Source: Myxococcota bacterium
GTDB taxonomy: Bacteria > Myxococcota_C > UBA6777
NCBI GenBank assembly: GCA_023150835.1
Contig: JAKLKB010000040.1
Span: 1-45,792 of the forward strand
DNA: 45,792 nucleotides
Direction: 5' to 3'
Numbering within the stretch: the first letter of the stretch is position 1; every line of letters starts with the position of its first letter. A program made the position numbers and the translations under genes. Under the pieces are notes generated by a model. It saw only the letters and a program-made list of their open reading frames with translations. It was not told the DNA's origin and did no database searches. Of the stretch, positions 26,136 to 36,800 are shown piece by piece.

Positions 26136-26871
26136 GCCGATCTCCACAACAATCCTTGCCCCCACAAAGCTCCCAGCGTATCGCCTTCCGTCAAAAGGCT
26201 TCGGACTTGTGCGTTATCCTTGATGCGGAACACCTTTGTGAATCCCTCTTTTTTCTCAAACCCAAACACTTCTTCCACCTTCGCAGCATCCAACAATTTA
26301 GGGGAATGTGTGCTGATCATCACTTGCCCACCCCGCCTCGCATAATCACGAAACTCCTCTGCAAGTTCTCGCATAAGCATCGGATACAACTGGTTTTCTG
26401 GTTCTTCCACACAAAGCAGTGGATGCGGTGATGGATCATGCAAAAGAACCAGATAAGCGAACATCTTGATCGTGCCATCGGAGACATGACTCGGACGAGC
26501 TGCATGGATACGAAAATCGGAAAGGTGCCAACGCTCGATCAATCGGCGAAATGCACTCACGACCTTAAATCGTTCAAACTGACCAAGTCCTTTGATAGCG
26601 GGGATATCTGGGGAGTCTTCACGGAATTAGATCTCCCAAAAGATATCCCCGCCGTCTTGTTCGCGGCTGCGCAGTTCCTTCATCCCACCGCGCCGAGAAA
26701 CCGCCACAGAAGCATTGTGTTGCAGAACATCACGCAAAAATCCGAACACATCAAAAAACGTCGACTTTCCGCCCCCATTTGCTCCCACAAAAAACGCAAG
26801 GGGGGAATACGTTCGATCGTCACATCACGAAAAACCCGAAAATTTTTGATCGTCATCCGTTCGATACGCAT
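26132..26871 (-). pseudogene. Decayed AAA ATPase (AAA_21 / OLD-like) gene
   Basis: The start (MRIERMTIKNFRVFRDVTIERIPPL) is typical of a predicted ATPase family with an ABC-like head. The Walker A (VGANGGGKST) and FDVFGFLRDVLQHN then continue in another frame after a run of six G on the plus strand (26797-26802); one missing base explains it. In that frame a TAA follows DIFWEI (26629-26627). The frame then continues with DSPDIPAIKGLGQFERF, the C-terminal LLCVEEPENQLYP (Walker B) and VMISTHSPKLLDA. Compared with intact relatives as I remember them, two inner segments of about 60-70 residues each are also missing. It is therefore a pseudogene, not just a sequencing slip. Confidence 0.82.
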
Positions 26872-26911
26872 ACAGAACTATCCTTTCGACACGGCAGAAA
26901 ACAAAGCTGAG

Positions 26912-26942
26912 CGAAAATACGATCCTGCTCTTCGCAGGATCG
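26912..26942 (-). terminator. Probable terminator after NAD kinase
   Basis: A perfect hairpin, CGATCCTGC with a 5-nt loop and GCAGGATCG (26920-26942), lies 26 bp beyond the NAD kinase stop on the minus strand and is followed by TATTTTCGC. The stem is strong, but the T tract is short, so termination may be only partial. Confidence 0.55.
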
Positions 26943-26967
26943 CCAAATGTCCGAAATGACGCATCGG

Positions 26968-27870
26968 CTAGGAGAGATGGCTTCTCTCGTCACGGGCATA
27001 CAGCCACAAAGGCTCCGCAGCCCGCCGAAATGTCAGTCGCTGACCAAAAGAAACTTGGTGACGTACCCAAGGCCCATCCAAAAACAACGTGGATTTGCGG
27101 GTGCGCGAGGTCATCCCCAACGTCTGCTCTGCGGTGACGAATCCGTGTATCAGTTCGGGCGGAGGCTCCCAAGGCAGCGGATAGATCTCGCGCACGCGAT
27201 ATTGCAACCGCGTGTCCGACAACGGCATCCGCTCTCCACCCGCCGACAGCATCGCAGCCGTAGAACCCGTTGCTGTCGCGATCCACACTCCACTCGAACG
27301 CTGCACTTCGCATCGCTCTCCCATCACCATCTCATAACGACTCGTCGCCGCAGGGATCGGATGGGCGAACAAGATATCGTTGAGTGCCAAAGGCCGCAGC
27401 GGTTCACCATCCACAAGCACCTCGATCCGCGTGAGTCCCAACAACGCAAGCGCTCCTGACTGGACGCGATCCAAAGCCTGTTCAAATCCCGATGCGTCCG
27501 TCGCCATCAGATGCCCGACCGAAGAAGAAGGAGACGAATTCACCCCAAGCAGCGGCACACTTCCGTACATCTTACGCGCTGCCTCTAACAAAGTACCGTC
27601 CCCTCCGATCGCAACCACCAGATCAAAATCATCCACCGTTTGCGGATTTGCGCGATAGACCCAACGTGATCGGATGTCTCGTTCTTTCAAGACAGCGCGG
27701 ACTTGTTCAAACGCAGCCTCGTTCTCTTGGTGGCTGCGCAGCATCTTCAACGCTGCGGGATCCTGTTGTTCCAAAAGGGCCGAGATATGGGGATCTCCAT
27801 GCTCTTTTACATAGATCTGGAAGTCGCTTTTTTTGTAGATCACCAGTACGTTTTGGATCGTTCGTTTCAC
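26968..27870 (-). CDS. nadK: NAD(+)/NADH kinase
   Basis: NAD kinase phosphorylates NAD(H) to NADP(H) using ATP or polyphosphate. The 300-residue product has the GGDGT motif (89-93; VVAIGGDGTLLEAAR), LLGVNSSP in place of the usual GxNxG, LNDILFAHPIPAATSRYEM and the conserved SSGVWIATATGSTAA. The GTG at 27870 is chosen as start because GGAGAGGG lies 6 nt upstream and the protein then begins at the first strand (RTIQNVLVIYKK). An in-frame GTG 17 codons upstream has no good ribosome-binding site. The VNSSPSSSVGHL loop is slightly unusual for the family. The gene is divergent from the giant gene at 28206. Confidence 0.9.
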   Translation of the reverse strand: MKRTIQNVLVIYKKSDFQIYVKEHGDPHISALLEQQDPAALKMLRSHQENEAAFEQVRAVLKERDIRSRWVYRANPQTVDDFDLVVAIGGDGTLLEAARKMYGSVPLLGVNSSPSSSVGHLMATDASGFEQALDRVQSGALALLGLTRIEVLVDGEPLRPLALNDILFAHPIPAATSRYEMVMGERCEVQRSSGVWIATATGSTAAMLSAGGERMPLSDTRLQYRVREIYPLPWEPPPELIHGFVTAEQTLGMTSRTRKSTLFLDGPWVRHQVSFGQRLTFRRAAEPLWLYARDERSHLS

Positions 27871-28205
27871 GCCAAACCCTCTCCGTCTGTTCTTTTGTTT
27901 GGATGCGTCGACATCACTCACCCACGCGCTCCAACACCTCGCACTTATGCACTTTCAACATCACACATCGATACTGACACGCCTCAAGATACGCCACCAT
28001 ACCGACTCGAAGAAACAAGAGCCATCCATCCTATCCACAAACACCGAAAAATATGCCACATCTGAAAGAAGCACTCGCAAAGAAAGCGATGGCTTTTTTG
28101 TTTTGTTGCGTATGAAGTGGATCATCCACACCTTGCTGCGTCGTCTCAAAAGCGCAAAAGCATCCCCAAGACGCGTAAGCCCATAACCCCCGAAAGGAGC
28201 GAGAG
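27871..28205. other. Divergent intergenic region with a short inverted repeat
   Basis: The 335-bp space between nadK (minus) and the giant gene (plus) must hold promoters for both. A perfect GTGGAT-C-ATCCAC inverted repeat lies at 28117-28129 and could be an operator. AAAGGAG near 28192-28198 is the ribosome-binding site of the downstream gene. I cannot assign -35/-10 pairs with confidence and see no gene. Confidence 0.35.
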
Positions 28206-31200
28206 ATGTCGTGGATTTATCCCGAACGTTGGTCTGGTTGGTCGGAACACGCCCGCGTAGGAGGCGGATTATTCGACGATCCCCATCGTTTCGCACGGAT
28301 GGTGCAGGCTTGTTGGGAGCAATACAGCCAACAAAACGACCTCGCACGTCGCACACCGCTCACTCCGCTCCCTCAACTGCGCCTCGTCTTCTCCCAAGAT
28401 GCCCTCGCCCAAGAACAATGGGCCCCTTGCTTCCAATCCCTCGAACTCTGGTTCAATCCCACCCTCAACGGCTTGGCCCTGCCTTTTGCGCTGCATCCGC
28501 CGACACACGACGAAGCCGCTCTACTACGCGAACCACGCCATTTTTTCTTTCACCTCGAAAGCCCCCGACGCCAAGCCCTGCGCTGTTTGTTTTTGCTTGG
28601 TGAGCAGATCATCGGCGCGATCCCGCTCGGTGAAGTCCAACTCAACGGAGATACACGCACTTTTACGGTCACTCGCCGCTTTGGTATCACAACAAAAAGC
28701 TCGGATCTGTCGCGCTGTATCGACGCCAATCCGATCGCCAACGACCTTCCCTCCGCGATGCGCGATGACTTGCGCTATCTTGGATGGCGACTGGTCTTTC
28801 GGATGTGGGGCGGCGAAGAAGAGATCCAGATCGAAGATGTCGCCGCAACAGGCCGACTCAACGGCGGGATCTTTCAATTACACGACGGCTTGCGCTGCCC
28901 TCTCGGGCAGGCCCTGACCCTCTACGAAGGCCACGAAGACGGCACCCCGCGACCGGCCCTCCGCCTTCGGATGTTGCTCGTCCCCAACGATATCCAGCCC
29001 GCCCCACCCCAGATCGTTCACCTCCAAGCCTTCGCCCACACCAGCGAAGGCCACCCCCCACAGATCGAGTTCCAAGCGTGGCTACGAAACGGCCCTCTCG
29101 ACGATCAGCTCTTGACCTTGGCTCTCCTTGAACAAGGCGCGCAGTTCCAACTCCAAGAAGACGGAACCACCGAAGATGGCGCACTTCACCGCTACCGTTT
29201 GTTAACCGCCCTTCCACCACGATTGCACGCAGGCGATCCCCTCACCTATCGGCTGCTCGGGCAAAATCGCTATGGCTTATCCTTTTCGACCCGCCCCCAA
29301 GAACTCACCCTCCAACAAACCACCCGCGTCCAATTCCAAGGGCCTCGCGTCGTACAACGACGACAACTCGAACAAGATTGGGAGGTGCGTTTTCGCCTCG
29401 AAACCCCCGTCCCTGTCGGATCGATCGATCTTGCTTCGCTGACGTTGTGGTTGCGTGCCGACGAAGCACCTGCGATCTCTATCCCCTTGGCTCATGTCCA
29501 AAAAGAGAGCTTGGTCTTTCGGTTTTTGCCACGTGTGATCCAGATGCAGATGCCCCTTGAGCGCATCCTCCAAGCGCGACAACTCCATCTCTGGCTCGAA
29601 CAACATCCCGACGAAGAATCCTCCGAAACCTTCCCTTCGTGGCGACTTTGTCTCGCAGGCAACCAAGCCCAACAACCGCGTGTCTCGTTGCGCATCGTCC
29701 GCTTTGATGCTTCCGATCACCTGATCGCAAGCGGCACAGAAACGCTCTTGCCCTTGCATGGCGAACTACAGATCGAAGGGTTTCGCCTTCAAATCCTCCC
29801 AAGTCTCTACGATACCCGTCAGTCCGCCACCAGCGAACGCGAGATCTGGGATCTGGTCTTGTGTGAAGACGAAGACGGACCACGCCGCGTCCGCCTCACC
29901 CACCAAGGGGCGGGATGGATGCGTGTTCAACGCCTCACAAAAAACACTCCACCTCCCGCCCACCCCGTTCGCGCCTTTTGGCTCAGTTGCAGCCCCGAAG
30001 ACCAGATCATCCCCCACCCCAACGAGCGCAACCCCGAAGGTGGCCCCTGCTTCGCTTTTGGCCTTGGATGGGGACAAACCCAAGAGATGGCACAGATCCG
30101 CCCCACCCAAGAAGGCTTTCGCCTTGCTCGCCATCGAACCCATCTCGTCGTTCGCACCGATCAAACCGAACTGATCGTCAGCCCTTATACCCATCCCGAA
30201 GGCATCCTGCTCAACCAAGATCCCCAACAAGGTTGGCTACTTGTCGATCAAGTCCTCCTGCACTATCGCTGTTTTCAAGAGGACACTTGGCTTCACGCCG
30301 ATATCACTTTGCTTGGCTACCTCTGCAAGCGCCAACCCTCCGCTGCCCTTTTGCAATTTTCGCTCGGCGAAACCACAAATCTCCCTGCGATCTTGCCCCA
30401 CCTCCCGCACATTCGACTCGCCAGCCAAGGCCCCGCAGGACGTCTCACCTTCCAGCTTCCCGCACCCATGACACGCCGCGATCCCGATCGTTATCTTCTC
30501 CAAGAACACTCCACCCCCACCCTCCCGCAGCCCCTACAGTGGGGACAACGCTATCAACGCGGTCGCTTCGCCTTTTCCTGTTGGCGACTCACACCCACCC
30601 CCTCCGCATCCCCACAAGGCGGAACACTTCAACACGATATCCTCCTCGATATCCGCCAACAAACAGGCCGCAAGCACTTTGCGCTGGCCGTTGTCACTGG
30701 GCGCCTTGGCTATTGGAGCGAAGGGTCGGCCTTTTTGCAACAAACGGGCGTAGCAGCCCCCTTGTTTGCGCCCGATCACCCGCGCAAACTTCCCGACGGC
30801 CTAGAAGCGCCCGCTGGTGAGCTGATCGTCGGAACCGATCCGCGCTTCGCCGACCTCGTGATTCCTACGTTCTATCCAACCGATGCAACCGTCCTCTTCA
30901 GCATCGCGTATCGCGATGCGCAATGGTGGGTCCGTCCTTTTCAAGCCCCTTGTCTCGGCCAATCCCTGCAATTTCTCCATGATGGCGGCCTCACCCGCAG
31001 CGAGACGCTTTGGACAACGCCTTCTCCCTTGACCCCCGAAGAAGAACCTTGGAAGTGGTGGCGCTGCGGCTCCGCTCTATTCGAACTCAGCGTGGCCACC
31101 CATGACCGCGAAGAATACCCCAACACCGACGCGATGCTTTCGCTGCGGGGCCTGTTTTGCGCCGCCACAGATCGCTTGATGATCGGCGGTCCTCCCCGTC

Positions 31201-33839
31201 TATCCGCACTTCCCTTGCTCGGAAGCGGTTTCCCTGACGAACAAAAGCGCCCTCTGTTCTCCCTCGAAGCCTCTGGCTTGCAAGTGCGCTTTGATGGAGA
31301 CGCCATGCTTGGGATGCGCCATCACGAGGCAGGGACCGACCTTTTCAGCAGATTCCAACAGACCCTCGCCCAAACCCCCCTCTCTCCCGCATCAGCCCAC
31401 CACTTACCTTGGCGGCTACTTCAACCCTCCGCCGAGATCGCCCTTCCGCTACTCCCACCCAACCTACACCTCCAAATGCCCACACATCCGTACGCTTTGC
31501 GCAACCACGATCAACTTCGACTTGGTCAACTCAACTTTTGCTATCGCCGACGAGACGAAAGCGACGGTTATCCCGCTCCTTCCGTGATCCCCGCTGCCCT
31601 TGATCTCCAACCTGCGGATCACTTCTCGATCCACTTCTCGGCGACTTCTCATGGATTCCTCCATCCTTCGGGTGATCCCGTGGATCACTTGATCATTGGC
31701 CGCTTGGATCCTCACCAAGATCGCGGCCCACACCTGCCTTCCGCTCTTGGCGAGATCTGGCTCGGCACTCCCTTTCTTGAAGAAGATCATACCTGTATGC
31801 GCCTCTGCCTCAGCGGCTACAGCCCACGACACGCTCTGCTGATCTCCCGAAAAAACGGACAGATCACCCTCCACATCCCTGCCCCCAAAGCCCCCGGTGC
31901 TTATCACGTCGTACTCAACGATACCCCCCAACGCTCCGCCAAAGAGATCCCTCTCCAAACCCCAACACATCTCCACATCAATCATCTGTTCCGCTTGCGC
32001 CTTCAGCCCCTTCCAAACGCCCTTTCCGTTCTCTTTGATGGCTACCTGCTCGCTCATCCCGACGCCCCACACCTCCCCGTCCGCTTCTCTTCCGAAAATC
32101 GACGTGGTGTCATCCACTTGCGCACCGTGCATCCTCCCGATCTCCAACTCCAACCGGACTCCCTTCCTCCGTCATTTCGCGCTGTCGTGTGGCCCACCCC
32201 ACCCGATCACTCTCGCGCATCTCTTCACCCCACAAACCCGGTCCATCCGCCGTCTCCTCGATCACCCCTCCAACCCCACTCCTCGACACTTCCTCCCTCT
32301 TCGACGCAACAAGCCACCACACCCGAGATCGCTGCGATCCAGCGATTCGCCCCCATCAACGGGCCACTTCGACTCCCCGATGGCGAGGAGATCATGCTCG
32401 TCGATCTTTCCACATGGACGCACGACCTCGCCGAGATCGCTCGCCCACCACAAACCGATCGACTGCTTTGGTTCGACGCACACACACCCCACACCGAACT
32501 GCTCTTCCCCCCACAACACACCTCTCCGCTCGCTGCCTCTGCCCTCGACGAAGGCAGCCAATTTGCCTTCGGTACAGAATCCTCCCAAACGACTGACGAT
32601 CTCACGCCTCCCCCATCGCCCGTCTCCTCCGCTCAAGAAGATGACGGCAGCAGCTTCGCTTTCCTTCCCCTGCCGCAACACACCCAACACGCCCCCTCCT
32701 CACAGCCCATCCATCTCGGACCACCTTCGCATCCGTCACATACCGCCGACTTTACCGCTACTTTGCACACTGCCGACGTTACGACATCCTCACACACATC
32801 CCATACCGCCGATCTCGCGGTCCCTTCGTCCCCTTCGCACACCGCCGATTTTACCGCTACTTCCTCTCCTTCACATACCGCTGACTTTACCACCCCTTCA
32901 CAAACTGCCGATATTGCGGTCCCTTCCTCTCCTTCACATACCGCTGACTTTACCGTTCCCTCGCACCCTTCGCAAACTGCCGACTTCGCGGCTCCTTCAC
33001 ATCCTGCACAAACTGCGGGTATTGCGGCTCCTTCACACCCTTCGCACACCGCCGATTTGACCGCCCCCTTAAGCCTTTCGCACGCTGCTGATGTTTCAAT
33101 CCCACCGACAAACGCCCATTCCTCCGAGGCTTCGCCTGCAAACCACACCGAAGCGTCTCGTGCGGTCCCATTGGCTTCGCCCGTTCCTCAAGAAGTCCAA
33201 GCGCGCATCGGGTTTTTTGAAAAGACATCCTACGCCGAGACGTGTTTTGGTTACGCGAGTACACAAGACGGGTGGCAGATCGGGATCTTTGCACGCCAAG
33301 ATCGGATCTTGGCTCAACTTCTCCAAGCTCCTCTGGATGCGGAGGGATGGATGGCGGGGGGATTGGCTGCGATCTGGCGAAATGGAGACATCTTGCCCCT
33401 ACAGCTTCCGCAGTTTTTGGAAGTCGGCGATCTGATCTTGTGCGGTCCTGCGGCTTTTCTTTGCGAAGAAGCTCCGCACCAAGGGCAGATGCGCTTGCGG
33501 CGTCGTTGGCTTTGGCTTCCGCAAGACATACGTTGGACACTCCAAAGCGCATCGTTGCCCGATATCCCGCAGGATGCGTTCGCACTAAGCCACCACACCA
33601 CCGCGTGGTCTCTGCGCATCGAACCCGCGCAGGCTGGACATTTGTTGATCGCGCCCCAAGCAGCGCCCGCACTGCACTGGACCCAAGAGCCGCTCGCTGT
33701 TTCACACGCCCTCGAAGGGATCGAGAGCGCACAACAAGCTCTCCCCCCCCCCTCGACAACTCTTCCCGCTCACCTTTCACCCGCAGCAACGCCGTTTACC
33801 CTCTGCGTGGGTGACTCCAGCCAAGGCAACGCATCATGA
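28206..33839 (+). CDS. Giant 1877-residue protein with FHA-like segments and repeat linker
   Basis: I do not recognise this protein as a whole. It has no signal peptide or membrane helix and looks cytoplasmic, mostly beta-rich. Three segments resemble FHA (phosphothreonine-binding) domains by pattern only: around 150-235 (EIQIEDVAATGRLNGGIF), 868-930 (GELIVGTDPRFADLVIP) and 1158-1275 (DHLIIGRLDP, then SPRHALLISRKNGQ). Residues 1320-1630 are Pro/Ser/Thr/His-rich and include many HTADFT/QTADIA repeats. A final folded part (1650-1877) has Trp/Leu-rich strands. AAAGGAG precedes the ATG. Its stop overlaps the start of the kinase gene (ATGA), so the two are translationally coupled. FHA-like calls are tentative; a phosphoprotein scaffold in the kinase/phosphatase operon is the inferred role. 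Confidence 0.7.
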   Translation: MSWIYPERWSGWSEHARVGGGLFDDPHRFARMVQACWEQYSQQNDLARRTPLTPLPQLRLVFSQDALAQEQWAPCFQSLELWFNPTLNGLALPFALHPPTHDEAALLREPRHFFFHLESPRRQALRCLFLLGEQIIGAIPLGEVQLNGDTRTFTVTRRFGITTKSSDLSRCIDANPIANDLPSAMRDDLRYLGWRLVFRMWGGEEEIQIEDVAATGRLNGGIFQLHDGLRCPLGQALTLYEGHEDGTPRPALRLRMLLVPNDIQPAPPQIVHLQAFAHTSEGHPPQIEFQAWLRNGPLDDQLLTLALLEQGAQFQLQEDGTTEDGALHRYRLLTALPPRLHAGDPLTYRLLGQNRYGLSFSTRPQELTLQQTTRVQFQGPRVVQRRQLEQDWEVRFRLETPVPVGSIDLASLTLWLRADEAPAISIPLAHVQKESLVFRFLPRVIQMQMPLERILQARQLHLWLEQHPDEESSETFPSWRLCLAGNQAQQPRVSLRIVRFDASDHLIASGTETLLPLHGELQIEGFRLQILPSLYDTRQSATSEREIWDLVLCEDEDGPRRVRLTHQGAGWMRVQRLTKNTPPPAHPVRAFWLSCSPEDQIIPHPNERNPEGGPCFAFGLGWGQTQEMAQIRPTQEGFRLARHRTHLVVRTDQTELIVSPYTHPEGILLNQDPQQGWLLVDQVLLHYRCFQEDTWLHADITLLGYLCKRQPSAALLQFSLGETTNLPAILPHLPHIRLASQGPAGRLTFQLPAPMTRRDPDRYLLQEHSTPTLPQPLQWGQRYQRGRFAFSCWRLTPTPSASPQGGTLQHDILLDIRQQTGRKHFALAVVTGRLGYWSEGSAFLQQTGVAAPLFAPDHPRKLPDGLEAPAGELIVGTDPRFADLVIPTFYPTDATVLFSIAYRDAQWWVRPFQAPCLGQSLQFLHDGGLTRSETLWTTPSPLTPEEEPWKWWRCGSALFELSVATHDREEYPNTDAMLSLRGLFCAATDRLMIGGPPRLSALPLLGSGFPDEQKRPLFSLEASGLQVRFDGDAMLGMRHHEAGTDLFSRFQQTLAQTPLSPASAHHLPWRLLQPSAEIALPLLPPNLHLQMPTHPYALRNHDQLRLGQLNFCYRRRDESDGYPAPSVIPAALDLQPADHFSIHFSATSHGFLHPSGDPVDHLIIGRLDPHQDRGPHLPSALGEIWLGTPFLEEDHTCMRLCLSGYSPRHALLISRKNGQITLHIPAPKAPGAYHVVLNDTPQRSAKEIPLQTPTHLHINHLFRLRLQPLPNALSVLFDGYLLAHPDAPHLPVRFSSENRRGVIHLRTVHPPDLQLQPDSLPPSFRAVVWPTPPDHSRASLHPTNPVHPPSPRSPLQPHSSTLPPSSTQQATTPEIAAIQRFAPINGPLRLPDGEEIMLVDLSTWTHDLAEIARPPQTDRLLWFDAHTPHTELLFPPQHTSPLAASALDEGSQFAFGTESSQTTDDLTPPPSPVSSAQEDDGSSFAFLPLPQHTQHAPSSQPIHLGPPSHPSHTADFTATLHTADVTTSSHTSHTADLAVPSSPSHTADFTATSSPSHTADFTTPSQTADIAVPSSPSHTADFTVPSHPSQTADFAAPSHPAQTAGIAAPSHPSHTADLTAPLSLSHAADVSIPPTNAHSSEASPANHTEASRAVPLASPVPQEVQARIGFFEKTSYAETCFGYASTQDGWQIGIFARQDRILAQLLQAPLDAEGWMAGGLAAIWRNGDILPLQLPQFLEVGDLILCGPAAFLCEEAPHQGQMRLRRRWLWLPQDIRWTLQSASLPDIPQDAFALSHHTTAWSLRIEPAQAGHLLIAPQAAPALHWTQEPLAVSHALEGIESAQQALPPPSTTLPAHLSPAATPFTLCVGDSSQGNAS
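32736..33104 (+). repeat. Degenerate in-frame repeats encoding (S/P)-x-TAD-(F/I/L/V)-x units
   Basis: About twelve units of variable length (mostly 24-36 bp) encode SHTADFT, QTADIA, SHTADLA and similar, joined by SSPSP or SHPS. The conserved core is (H/Q)TA(D/G). Spacing changes by whole codons, so the frame is kept. The regularly placed threonines next to aspartate could be phosphorylation sites for the linked kinase; that is inference. Confidence 0.75.
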
Positions 33840-36800
33840 ACCCACCTTCTTTTTCCATCCACCACGTTGAACTACACATCGACGCGCTTTGTGCATGGCG
33901 CGATCGCTACCGCGAAGTCTACAGCAGCGGCACACAACGCCCACAACTGGGCACGGAGATCTGGTGGGCCGAAGATCACACCGGCCAAGAACGCTGCCTC
34001 AAAGAGTTCATGGCTGCTGATCTCGAAGACTTTGGACGCAAGATCCCCGATCCTGCGTGGGGATTGGGGGGCAAACCTCGCGGCTCACAACGCGGCCTTG
34101 CGCCTCGACGAGCCGCCATCTACGACCAGATCCATCACGGCTCACTCAAACAAGAGATCGCACGCTTCGGACCCAACGCAAACCCCGAGTTTCGCAGCCT
34201 CTTTTGCGTCTCTGCTTTTGAACTCGAATCCTTAATCACCCAATTTGCCCGCTATTATGGATGCACCCAACTCGTCCAAGCCGATCACTGGGGACCGATC
34301 CGCTTAGAAAGCCGCAAAAAAGCTTTTCCTCTGATCGAGATGGAACGCCTTTCTCCGCTTACATTGCCCCACCCGCACGATGCCCTGAGCATCCTCGATC
34401 GCGTGCTGGCGATGATGTCTGCGGTCGTTCAGCTTCACAGTATGCAGATCCCCTTGCGCTGCTATCCTCCTGAACTGGTTCCTGATCTCGATCTTCCCGC
34501 CTCTTGGAACTTTGCGCGTCCCTTTCATTACGATCTCTCCCCCGACCAATTCTTGCTGCGTGCAGGAAACGCCCAAACCACCGACCAAGTCGTCTTGATC
34601 GACTTTGGGGCAGCTCGTATCGATCAAACCGATTTTTCCGAGTTTGCGTGGCGCAGCATCCCGGGAAAAGACTACTATCAGCCCCCCGAACGGCGCGCTC
34701 ATCCTCTTGGGCAGACGCTCGCGTTATCGTATCGCTCCCACCCCGCTTATGATCTGTACGCGCTGCTTGTGATCGCCCTTTTCCTTTTTGCTCGCCAAGA
34801 TCCACACCAAGAAAAGATCCAACAAATCGATTCATGGAACGATACCACCGGCTTTTACGCTTTCTTGTTCCAAGATGACCTCGCCTCCGCACTCCAAGCC
34901 TTCTTTCCCTCTCGCAAGTACATCGATCCGACCCCCTTGATGGCCTTGATGCGTGCTGTCTTTCAAAAAAAGCCCGAACAACGCACCGAATCGCTTCTCG
35001 CTTTACCAGACCTCCGCTGGCCCCACGAACAAGACTGGATGTTGCTCCCCCGTGCAATGGATCTCCTCGCCAAACAATCTATGGGACGCCGTTTTCAGAT
35101 CCAATGGAAACAAAATCCGATCTCCCTCCCACAACACCACGCACCTTTTCCGCTCCACGCCCACCTCGATCCACAACAAACCCGATGGACCCCCGGAAAA
35201 TGGGAAAACGGACGCATCAACCACCCGCTCTATTCACTCGATCAGATCTTCTTCTTCCAAGACGGCGCACTCGGACCCGTCCTTTTTAACGGACACATCC
35301 ACCCTCAAACACCCGGCAAACACACGATCTACGCTTCCTTTGGCGGATGCGTCGACTTCCTCAATCCCCTGATCGTCGAGATCCAGCCCACACCACAACC
35401 ACCCGCACAACAGCCGCAGCTTTCCCCACAACCACCCGCACAACAGCCGCAGCTTTCCCCACAACCACCCGCACAACAGCCGCAGCTTTCCCCACAACCA
35501 CCCGCACAACCCGCACCACAACCCTATCTCTCCCATCATCCCGCCACTTCCGCTACCTCCGCAGCTTCCGCCACTTCCGCTACCATCCCAAGCCCACATG
35601 ATACAATTCTTGATGATCCAGCCGTCTTGCAAGCCGTCTGGGAAGATATCACACGCAGCAAAAGTCTATCGCCTCAAGCAACCCATCCTCTCGAACAAAC
35701 CGACCCCTACGCGGCCTCCGCACAAACGGCTCCGCACTACACTTCTGCGCCTTCGATGCCATCGAGCTTTCACACAACACAACCTCCCTACACAAGATAC
35801 TCGACCTCCAGCCAAGCCGAGCCTTCCGACATCTTTTCTGCCCCCAAAGATCTATCAGGCTCCGCGATCTTTCCTGCCTCCAAAGACCTCGATGATTCGG
35901 GCATCTTTGAATCACCCTATCCCAGAAACGCGCCTGCTTCCGTACCTTACAACACACCTGCTTCAACACCATACAACACACCTGCTTCTGCGCCTTATCA
36001 CCCGCAATCTCCCGCAGGAACACGCATCCATCACCGCGAAGCAGCACAATCCGCCCCGCCTCCATCAGCGCCTGTTGGACGGCCCCACCCCAACGACGCA
36101 GCACAAATCCCTCACAAGGCCCAAAACGACGGAACGGGATTTTATGATCGTGAAGCGGCCCTTGCTTCCCAAGGCTCTTCTCCGCACGCCCTCGCTTCGC
36201 CACCGCCTTCTTCAGCGCATTCGGCACGTCCCGCGTTTGCGGCTTCTCCTCTTCCGACCCCGCGTGCTTGGCAAGCCCCCTCAAGCGTCTCCCCTGAGAT
36301 GCTTTCCGATCCGCCGTGGGTCGCCGATCTAAAGGCTCCCGCCGCAAAGCTCCGTCCACCCGACGCCAACGCGCCTGTTTACCCGCCCTCAGCCCACACA
36401 GACTTCGGCTCGGATCGTTATGTTCGTGCGGATGCCGCCATCGACCAATTGGCCGAACACTCCGCCTCTTCTCGTCCGGATATCTCCGATCCGACCGCCT
36501 CATGGCTCCAAGAGATCCAACGCTGCGATGATCCCGCAAAGCTACTGCGCGATGAAGAAAATGCCCAACGGATGGCCAACGAAGAACTCACGACGCTACT
36601 GTTGATCAATATCCTCTCGCGTCATTGTCAGCTTCTGTGTGATCGCCATCAACTGCGAGCGCGCAGCCAAGAACTCCACCGCCTCGCTCTATTGCGTGAG
36701 CGCACCATGCCCACCCCACACATCGAAGGTCTCTGGCTCAACAACCTTGCGATGCTTTGTTGCCGCCTCGCTCTCTATGAGCGGATCTGGCCGCTGTGGG

